From Bacteroidota bacterium (GTDB lineage: Bacteria; Bacteroidota; Bacteroidia; Chitinophagales; Chitinophagaceae): a stretch of DNA of 6,651 bases. The notes under the pieces are model-generated. The model was given only the letters and a program-made list of their open reading frames with translations. It made no database searches and had not been told where the DNA came from. A program made the translations under genes and the position numbers. The stretch covers positions 1-6,651 of the forward strand of contig CANETM010000089.1 of NCBI GenBank assembly GCA_947441205.1, in the 5' to 3' direction. Positions 1 to 4,962 of the stretch are shown piece after piece (the first letter of the stretch is position 1; each line of letters begins with the position of its first letter).

Positions 1-252
1 GACGCTAAATTCAAAACATTCGGTTGTGGTTCTGCAATCGCTTCTTCTTCTTTAGCTACAGAGTGGTTAAAAGGTAAGTCAGTAGATGATGCAGTTAAAA
101 TTGACAACATGGATTTAGTAGAGGAATTAAATTTACCTCCAGTAAAAATTCACTGTTCAGTTTTAGCAGAAGACGCAATCAAATCAGCAATCAATGACTA
201 TCGCGTAAAGAATGGCTTAGCAGAATTGGTTTTCGAAGAGCGTATCCACTAA
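1..252 (+). CDS. iscU: IscU, Fe-S cluster assembly scaffold (5' end missing)
   Basis: This is the C-terminal part of IscU, the cytoplasmic scaffold on which IscS-derived sulfur and iron are built into [2Fe-2S] clusters before transfer to client proteins. Frame 1 is open from the first base to TAA at 250-252 and gives 83 residues. Compared from memory with E. coli IscU (128 aa), about 54 N-terminal residues, including the first cluster-ligand cysteine, lie left of the window. The second ligand cysteine is visible in FGCGSAIASSS (Cys9 of the fragment, near E. coli Cys63) and the third in KIHCSVLAEDAI (Cys52, with the preceding His51). LPPVK at 45-49 is the HscA chaperone recognition motif. The tail after the usual end (NGLAELVFEERIH) is somewhat longer than in E. 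coli. The next gene, iscA, starts 9 nt later, so the two are probably co-transcribed, with iscS expected upstream. Confidence 0.96.
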   Translation, partial: DAKFKTFGCGSAIASSSLATEWLKGKSVDDAVKIDNMDLVEELNLPPVKIHCSVLAEDAIKSAINDYRVKNGLAELVFEERIH

Positions 253-261
253 TTTAATACA

Positions 262-615
262 ATGAGTACAGTAGCCGAAAATACCATTTTAGTGAGCGAC
301 AAAGCAAAGGCAAAAGTAATCCAACTAATGCAGGATGCTGAAGTCACTAACGATTCCTCTTATTTTTTAAGAGTAGGGGTTGTAGGTGGCGGGTGCTCGG
401 GTTTAAGCTATAAGTTAGATTTTGACAATGAAATCAAACCAATGGATCAAGTGTTTGAAGACAATGGTGTGAAAGTGGTAACTGATTTAAAAAGCTTCTT
501 ATACTTAGTAAATACCGAATTGGATTTTTCTGATGGCTTAAATGGCAAAGGTTTTTATTTTAACAATCCTAATGCAAGTAGAAGCTGCGGATGTGGTGAA
601 AGTTTCGCAGTGTAG
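262..615 (+). CDS. iscA: IscA/ErpA-type Fe-S cluster carrier (HesB family)
   Basis: A small cytoplasmic A-type Fe-S carrier that receives clusters from scaffolds such as IscU and delivers them to apo-proteins. The 117-aa length is near the family norm of about 107-120. The three diagnostic cysteines are present: Cys45 in VGGGCSGLSY, and Cys109 and Cys111 in SCGCGESF at the C-terminus. The segment GLNGKGFYFNNPNA before the last motif is also typical of the family. ATG at 262 is the natural start, since the family fold (ILVSDKAKAKV) begins a few residues later. There is no Shine-Dalgarno sequence, as is common in Bacteroidota. The 9-nt gap from iscU supports one operon, and a hairpin terminator follows about 85 nt after the stop. 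Whether it is functionally IscA, ErpA or SufA cannot be decided from sequence alone. I use iscA because of the iscU neighbour. Confidence 0.93.
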   Translation: MSTVAENTILVSDKAKAKVIQLMQDAEVTNDSSYFLRVGVVGGGCSGLSYKLDFDNEIKPMDQVFEDNGVKVVTDLKSFLYLVNTELDFSDGLNGKGFYFNNPNASRSCGCGESFAV

Positions 616-652
616 CTTTATAGCACTTTTATTCCTTGAATTTAAAAGTACT

Positions 653-666
653 AAAAAGCGCTTTTT
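653..666. repeat. Perfect 14-nt palindrome after iscA
   Basis: AAAAAGCGCTTTTT is its own reverse complement and lies 38 nt after the iscA stop. As an RNA hairpin, after opening a loop of at least four bases, only about five weak A-U pairs would remain. A run of seven T follows at 669-675, so it might add to termination before the main hairpin at 698-730. It could also be a protein-binding site or chance in AT-rich DNA. Confidence 0.35.
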
Positions 667-697
667 CATTTTTTTGAAATACTTAACTAATTATATT

Positions 698-730
698 AAT
701 ATGCCTCAGTAGAACTGGGGCATATTTTTG
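698..730 (+). terminator. Rho-independent terminator of the iscU-iscA operon
   Basis: The left arm ATGCCTCAGT (701-710) pairs with ACTGGGGCAT (714-723) around a 3-nt AGA loop. This gives ten base pairs with one G-U wobble. Three more A-T pairs (698-700 with 724-726) lengthen the stem. The right arm runs into ATTTTTG, a short U-tract. It lies 83 nt after the iscA stop and 15 nt before the gldFG ATG, so it probably insulates the Fe-S operon from the envelope genes. The T-run is short, so efficiency is uncertain. Confidence 0.8.
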
Positions 731-738
731 TAGCTTTG
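723..738 (+). promoter_or_regulatory. Candidate promoter -7 elements before gldFG (two tandem TAnnTTTG matches)
   Basis: Two adjacent octamers, TATTTTTG (723-730) and TAGCTTTG (731-738), both match the Bacteroidota housekeeping -7 consensus TAnnTTTG exactly. The second would place transcription start around 742-745, at or just before the ATG at 745, giving a leaderless or nearly leaderless mRNA. The weak points are that no TTG-type -33 box lies at the expected 19-20 nt upstream of either octamer, and that the first overlaps the terminator's U-tract. Promoter function is therefore an inference from consensus only. Confidence 0.4.
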
Positions 739-744
739 AAGTCT

Positions 745-3198
745 ATGTGGGCAATTTGCAAAAAAGAATGGACGCAGTATTTTAGTGGATTAACAGGCTA
801 CTTAATCATTGGCTTTTACTTAATTGCTAATGGATTGTTTTTATTTGTTTTGCCAAATTATAATGTATTTGACGCAGGCTATACATCCTTACAAGTTTAT
901 TTTGATTTTGCCCCTTGGTTTTTGCTTTTATTAGTGCCGGCTATTACCATGCGTAGTTTTTCTGACGAGTATAAGCAAGGCACTTTTGAATTATTAAGAA
1001 CATTGCCCATTCGTTCAAATCAATTGGTGGCGGCTAAATTTTTGGGTTCTTTTTTAATTATTTTATTCTCAATTTTACCTACTATTATTTATGCTTTTGT
1101 AATGGACAATTTAAGTTCAGTAGGAGGACTTGATTGGGGCGCTACAATGGGTTCATATTTAGGTTTATTATTTTTGGCAGCAGTTTATACATCAATTGGA
1201 ATATACACTAGTAGTACAACAAAAAATGGTTTAGTGTCATTGTTATTATCAATTGTGATTTCGATATTAATATTTAAAGGTTTTGATTGGATTAGCCGTA
1301 TCCAAATGTTCCAAAATGGATTTGATTTTTATATTCAACAATTGGGTTTGTCATACCATTACGAACAAGTGAGCAAAGGGGTTATTAGCGGTGCGGATTT
1401 CATTTATTTCCTGTCTTTCATAATTATATTTGGCATAGGCGCCATAGAGCAAATCAAGGGAAAGTTGCGTTATATATTAGTTATTTTATGCATTGTCGTT
1501 TTGAATTACTTGTCAAATATATTCCCTGTTCAAATTGACTTAACTAAAGACCAGCGTTATACAATAAGCGCTAATTCAGAAAAAATAATTAAAGAGGCAG
1601 ATTTAAACATAAAAATACATTTATACTTAGGAGGTGATATACCATCTTACTATAAAAAAATTGCACAGTCGACATCTGTTTTATTAAATCGCTTTCAAAA
1701 ACTAAATCCTCAAAAAATTGAATGGTCGATAGAAGTTCCTAATAAAATATATAAGGACACGGCCTTATTTCAGTTTTATGATAGCTTATCTAAATTAGGA
1801 GTACCCATTGAGCGCATTCAGGATGAAGGAGCTGATATGGATAAAAGAGTTGATCAATTAGTGGTTCCTGGAGCCATTGTTGAAGTGGACGGAAGCAAAC
1901 CCTTTGTGATTGATTTGCGTTCAGGAAAAAAATATTTCAAGCCTTATAATATAGTAAAAGACATTCCTACAGAGGATGTGGAAGCAAGTGTTAATGCTGC
2001 CGAAGCATTACTTGAATACAAATTTATACAAGCCATTTATTTAATTAATCGTAAACAAGTACCACAAATAAGCTACTTAATAGGTAATGGCGAGCCAGTT
2101 GATTTAACGGTGAATGATATTGGAAATGCAATAAAAAATCAATATCGGTTATCAGTATTCGATTTGAAAAAAGGTTACCCCAATGCCAACAAAATTAAAA
2201 CCTTAGTCATTGTAAAACCAACCATACCATTTACCGAATTAGATAAATTAAAGTTGGATCAATACGTACTATCAGGCGGAAATATTATTTGGGCGATTGA
2301 TAAGCTATATGCCGAATATGATAGTTTACAAAAAACAAATGGGTCATATGTTGCTTTTGATCGCGACTTGGAACTTGACGATTTATTTTTCAAATATGGA
2401 GTTAGAATTAATTCCAACTTAGTACAAGATTTAAACTGTGCAAAACTGCCAATAGTAGTTGGAAAGCAAGCGGACGGATCACCTACTATACAAAGAGTAC
2501 CTTGGCCTTATTATCCTTTTTTATATGGGAATGAAAATGCAAGTGTCACTCAAAATATGGACAGGGTTTTATCATTGTTCCCATCAAGTATAGACACTTT
2601 ACTTAATAAAGAAATTAATAAAACAGTCTTATTAAGTACCGATACAAATACCAGACTCATAACCACCCCTAATTTAGTAAGCATCAATAGTGTTAGAGAC
2701 GAGGCTGATTTGTATACATTTAAACAAAATCATGTCCCAGTTGCGGTATTATTAGAAGGGAGGTTTAATTCGCTTTATGCTAATCGTATTTCAAATGAAT
2801 TAAAAGATAGTATCCTAAATAATACAGGGAATGCATATTTATTAAAAGGCATTACCGATTCAAAACAAATTATTATTGCTGATGCCGACATTGTAACCAA
2901 TAAAACGACCAAAGACCAAAATGGAGAATTAGTGCCCATTCCTATGGGTATGTTGCCGTTTGATGAATTCCAGTTTGCGAATAAAAGCTTTTATTTAAAT
3001 GCTATATCTTATTTAAATGAACCAGCCGGTTTATTGGATAGTAGGAATAAGACCATTATTTTAAGGTTGTTGGATAAAGAAAAAATTGCTGATTCACGTA
3101 TATTTTGGCAAATAGCGCTATTATTTGGGCCCATTTTAATATTGTTAGTATTTTTTGCTATTTGGTCATCTTATAGAAAAGGTCAATTTGCAAGCTAG
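745..3198 (+). CDS. gldFG: Fused GldF-GldG gliding-motility ABC transporter (permease plus periplasmic auxiliary subunit)
   Basis: One 817-aa inner-membrane protein combines two subunits that are separate genes in Flavobacterium johnsoniae. Residues 1-238 are a GldF-type ABC-2 permease. It has about six membrane segments (near 17-38, 53-70, 98-120, 137-155, 162-178 and 216-235) and the ABC-2 signature MRSFSDEYKQGTFELLRTLPI at 69-89 (no more than the family core). From about residue 241 it is GldG: a membrane anchor (242-260), DLTKDQRYTIS (265-275), a large periplasmic part with LIGNGE (445-450), and a C-terminal membrane segment (786-808) ending in a short basic tail. No stop, frameshift or internal start separates the halves, and the junction IEQIKGKLR (234-242) should be a cytoplasmic loop. 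The ATPase partner GldA is not in the window. GldA/F/G support gliding in F. johnsoniae, but some gliding species lack them, so the substrate and role here are open. An in-frame TTG at 736 would add three residues. ATG 745 is preferred because MWAICKKEW matches usual GldF starts and the TTG lies inside a promoter-like box. Confidence 0.9.
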   Translation: MWAICKKEWTQYFSGLTGYLIIGFYLIANGLFLFVLPNYNVFDAGYTSLQVYFDFAPWFLLLLVPAITMRSFSDEYKQGTFELLRTLPIRSNQLVAAKFLGSFLIILFSILPTIIYAFVMDNLSSVGGLDWGATMGSYLGLLFLAAVYTSIGIYTSSTTKNGLVSLLLSIVISILIFKGFDWISRIQMFQNGFDFYIQQLGLSYHYEQVSKGVISGADFIYFLSFIIIFGIGAIEQIKGKLRYILVILCIVVLNYLSNIFPVQIDLTKDQRYTISANSEKIIKEADLNIKIHLYLGGDIPSYYKKIAQSTSVLLNRFQKLNPQKIEWSIEVPNKIYKDTALFQFYDSLSKLGVPIERIQDEGADMDKRVDQLVVPGAIVEVDGSKPFVIDLRSGKKYFKPYNIVKDIPTEDVEASVNAAEALLEYKFIQAIYLINRKQVPQISYLIGNGEPVDLTVNDIGNAIKNQYRLSVFDLKKGYPNANKIKTLVIVKPTIPFTELDKLKLDQYVLSGGNIIWAIDKLYAEYDSLQKTNGSYVAFDRDLELDDLFFKYGVRINSNLVQDLNCAKLPIVVGKQADGSPTIQRVPWPYYPFLYGNENASVTQNMDRVLSLFPSSIDTLLNKEINKTVLLSTDTNTRLITTPNLVSINSVRDEADLYTFKQNHVPVAVLLEGRFNSLYANRISNELKDSILNNTGNAYLLKGITDSKQIIIADADIVTNKTTKDQNGELVPIPMGMLPFDEFQFANKSFYLNAISYLNEPAGLLDSRNKTIILRLLDKEKIADSRIFWQIALLFGPILILLVFFAIWSSYRKGQFAS

Positions 3199-3217
3199 CT
3201 TTTAATTATTAACTTTA
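3187..3217 (+). promoter_or_regulatory. Candidate Bacteroidota promoter for the terC-lspA genes
   Basis: TTTG at 3187-3190 (inside the last codons of gldFG) and TAACTTTA at 3210-3217 are separated by 19 nt, the usual spacing of the -33 and -7 elements. The -7 box differs from TAnnTTTG only in its last base. Transcription would begin at about 3221-3223, at the ATG at 3222, so the mRNA would be essentially leaderless. Read-through from gldFG is equally possible because the gap is only 23 nt. Confidence 0.4.
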
Positions 3218-3221
3218 CATT

Positions 3222-4181
3222 ATGACTAAAGATCAAATTGTATACTCAGTTTTCGGATTGGTAATTGTTTTAGCACTATCTCTTGATTTAGGCTTTTTAA
3301 GTAAAAAAAGTAGTGTCATTACTATACGTCAAGCTTTAAAGCAAACCTTTTTTTGGGTATTACTTGCACTTGCTTTTTTTGTATTCATGTGGTACGAGGA
3401 AGGACAAGAATTAGCCATTCAGTATTTGAGTGGATATTTAATGGAATGGAGTTTAAGCGTTGATAATATTTTTGTATTTATATTAATTTTTGACGCCTTT
3501 AAAGTCAAAGAAAAAAATTATTCCAGAGTATTGCTCATTGGAATTTTAGCCGCAATAATTTTTAGAATTATATTTATCACTTTAGGTGTTGCTATTGTCG
3601 CAAAATTTGCTTGGGTACTTTATATATTTGGCGTGTTTCTGGTATATACAGGTTATAAAATGTTTTTTACAAATGATGGCGAGACAGTCGATCCGCATGA
3701 GTATAAAATTTATAAACTATTAAAAAAAGTATTGCCATTAAGTTCAAGTGATGGTGATGGCAAATTTGTAATTAGAGATCATAATAATAAGCCCGTTTAT
3801 ACAAGTTTATTTGTTGTGGTTGTTTTGTTAGCTGCTATTGATTTAGTTTTTGCATTGGACTCTATCCCTGCAGTCATGGGCATTTCACGAAGTAGCTTAG
3901 TTATTTATACTTCAAATATTTTTGCTGTATTAGGACTTAGGTCATTATTTTTCTTATTAAGAGGAGCGGTAAATGAGTTCGAGCATTTGCAACAAGGTAT
4001 TGCAATCGTGCTAGTATTTATAGGTGTTAAAATGTTAGGCGAACATTATATAAATATTTGGATGGATAAAAATTCGCAGGTTATTCTTTCTTTATTAATG
4101 ATTGTTTTTTGTATCACCGGATCAATCCTATATTCTATTTTTGTTAACAAACAGAAATTAGCAAAACAAAAACAATCCTAA
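3222..4181 (+). CDS. TerC/Alx-family integral membrane protein, probable Mn(2+) exporter
   Basis: A 319-aa polytopic inner-membrane protein of the TerC family, at the usual length of Alx/YkoY-like members (about 300-330). About nine hydrophobic segments are visible, near 5-25, 43-58, 67-92, 103-120, 124-148, 194-218, 226-246, 257-275 and 285-308. They are split by a charged cytoplasmic-type loop at about 150-192. The two family motifs with acidic residues inside the membrane are intact: MEWSLSVDN (74-82, with Glu75 and Asp81) and AAIDLVFALDSIPAVMG (204-220, with Asp207 and Asp213). Characterised relatives (E. coli Alx, Bacillus MeeF/MeeY) export Mn(2+), while plasmid TerC belongs to tellurite resistance operons. 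No other ter genes are present, so metal homeostasis is the better inference. ATG 3222 gives the expected N-terminus. The gene lies 23 nt after gldFG and 31 nt before lspA. No space exists upstream for a yybP-ykoY Mn riboswitch. Confidence 0.9.
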   Translation: MTKDQIVYSVFGLVIVLALSLDLGFLSKKSSVITIRQALKQTFFWVLLALAFFVFMWYEEGQELAIQYLSGYLMEWSLSVDNIFVFILIFDAFKVKEKNYSRVLLIGILAAIIFRIIFITLGVAIVAKFAWVLYIFGVFLVYTGYKMFFTNDGETVDPHEYKIYKLLKKVLPLSSSDGDGKFVIRDHNNKPVYTSLFVVVVLLAAIDLVFALDSIPAVMGISRSSLVIYTSNIFAVLGLRSLFFLLRGAVNEFEHLQQGIAIVLVFIGVKMLGEHYINIWMDKNSQVILSLLMIVFCITGSILYSIFVNKQKLAKQKQS

Positions 4182-4212
4182 CTTATATATACATTCAATT
4201 TTACAAAATCAC

Positions 4213-4866
4213 ATGAACGGGAAAAAAGTATTTCTTTTAATAGCAATCATTATTTTTATTGACCAGGCAATCAAGTTTTATATTAAGCTTAATTATTTTA
4301 TTGGTGAGGAGCATTTACTTTTAGGTTCATGGGCAAGATTACATTTTGTTGAAAATGAGGGTATGGCATGGGGTTTGAAATTTGGCGGAGATTTTGGAAA
4401 AATTATTTTAACGTTATTTCGACTAGGTGCAGTTGTTTGGGGTACCTTTTTAATAAAAGGGTTTATTGAAAAAAAATACCACAATGGATTCATCATTTGT
4501 GCAGCTTTAATTTATGCTGGTGCAGTAGGAAATTTAATTGATAGTTTATTTTATGGAATGATATTTGAACAAAGTGTTCCATTTACAACCCAAGTAGCCG
4601 CTTTCTTGCCAAGTACAGGCGGGTATGCTTCATTTTTGCATGGCAAAGTGGTTGATATGTTTTACTTCCCTATAGTTAGAGACGCTCATTTTCCAACTTG
4701 GTTTCCTATTTGGGGAGGGGAAGAATTTGAGTTTTTCCGACCCGTATTCAATTTTGCAGATGCTGCTATTAGCACAGGTGTCATATCCCTATTCGTATTT
4801 CAAGGGAAATTTTTTGCTGACACCCCTGAAAATCATGAAGCTTCTTCAGAGATAGAAGCAGAATAG
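4213..4866 (+). CDS. lspA: LspA, lipoprotein signal peptidase (signal peptidase II), Bacteroidota-type
   Basis: An inner-membrane aspartyl protease that removes the signal peptide from diacylated prolipoproteins, after Lgt has acted. Family motifs appear in order: DQ at 17-18 in the first membrane helix, FVENEGMAWG (45-54, equivalent to the usual N-x-G-x-A-[WF]), GNLID (106-110) with catalytic Asp110, VVDMF (146-150), and FNFADAAIS (179-187) with catalytic Asp183. Four hydrophobic helices are seen, near 5-24, 61-83, 93-111 and 184-200. At 217 aa it is longer than the 160-170 aa of E. coli-type enzymes. The extra length is a periplasmic insertion between the two catalytic aspartates (roughly 115-144 and 155-172) and an acidic tail (ENHEASSEIEAE). 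The usual Arg after GNLID is Ser111, which I believe is common in this phylum. It starts 31 nt after the TerC-family gene and is probably co-transcribed with it. No Shine-Dalgarno sequence is visible. Confidence 0.96.
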   Translation: MNGKKVFLLIAIIIFIDQAIKFYIKLNYFIGEEHLLLGSWARLHFVENEGMAWGLKFGGDFGKIILTLFRLGAVVWGTFLIKGFIEKKYHNGFIICAALIYAGAVGNLIDSLFYGMIFEQSVPFTTQVAAFLPSTGGYASFLHGKVVDMFYFPIVRDAHFPTWFPIWGGEEFEFFRPVFNFADAAISTGVISLFVFQGKFFADTPENHEASSEIEAE

Positions 4867-4900
4867 TCCTAATATCACCTTACTCGGCTTAATATCTCGG

Positions 4901-4931
4901 TTGCTATTTACCATGCAATTTCGTACCTTCG
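4901..4931 (+). promoter_or_regulatory. Promoter of ileS (TTG-N20-TACCTTCG)
   Basis: TTG at 4901-4903 and TACCTTCG at 4924-4931 are 20 nt apart, matching the Bacteroidota -33/-7 architecture. TTCG is an accepted variant of the TTTG end. Transcription would start near 4935-4938, leaving a leader of about 25 nt before the ATG at 4963. This is the best promoter match in the window. It implies that ileS is transcribed apart from lspA, although no clear terminator is seen in the 96-nt gap. The gap is too short for a T-box leader. Confidence 0.6.
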
Positions 4932-4962
4932 TGCCCTAAAAATCAGCTACCATAAGCGTTTT

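Noticed and set aside
625..649. ACTTTTA/TAAAAGT inverted repeat after iscA as the terminator
   Set aside because: The stem is only seven mostly A-T pairs with an 11-nt loop and no following T-run. The hairpin at 698-730 is far stronger.
736..744. TTG start for gldFG three codons upstream of the ATG
   Set aside because: The TTG lies within the TAGCTTTG promoter-like box, and homologous GldF proteins begin at the position of ATG 745.
1438..1470. Possible sequencing frameshift joining gldF and gldG artificially
   Set aside because: The frame is continuous and both sides keep family-like sequence right up to the junction, with no homopolymer run there that would suggest a lost stop. It is treated as a real fusion, though raw reads would settle it.
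3199..3221. yybP-ykoY Mn riboswitch before the TerC-family gene
   Set aside because: Only 23 nt separate it from gldFG and no such fold is present.
3222..4181. Tellurite resistance operon
   Set aside because: Only a TerC-family protein is present, without terA, terB, terD, terE or terZ neighbours. The Alx-like length and motifs fit metal-ion homeostasis better.
4182..4212. Promoter for lspA around TACATTCA (4190-4197)
   Set aside because: It is an imperfect match to the -7 consensus and no TTG box lies at the right distance upstream. Co-transcription with the TerC-family gene is simpler.
4293..4496. 67-codon open frame on the minus strand inside lspA
   Set aside because: It overlaps a conserved lspA region antisense, has no recognisable protein features and has no promoter-like site. 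It is a shadow of the real gene.
4867..4962. T-box or other structured leader, or an lspA terminator, before ileS
   Set aside because: The gap is 96 nt with the promoter in its middle. No convincing stem-loop with a T-run and no T-box element is visible.
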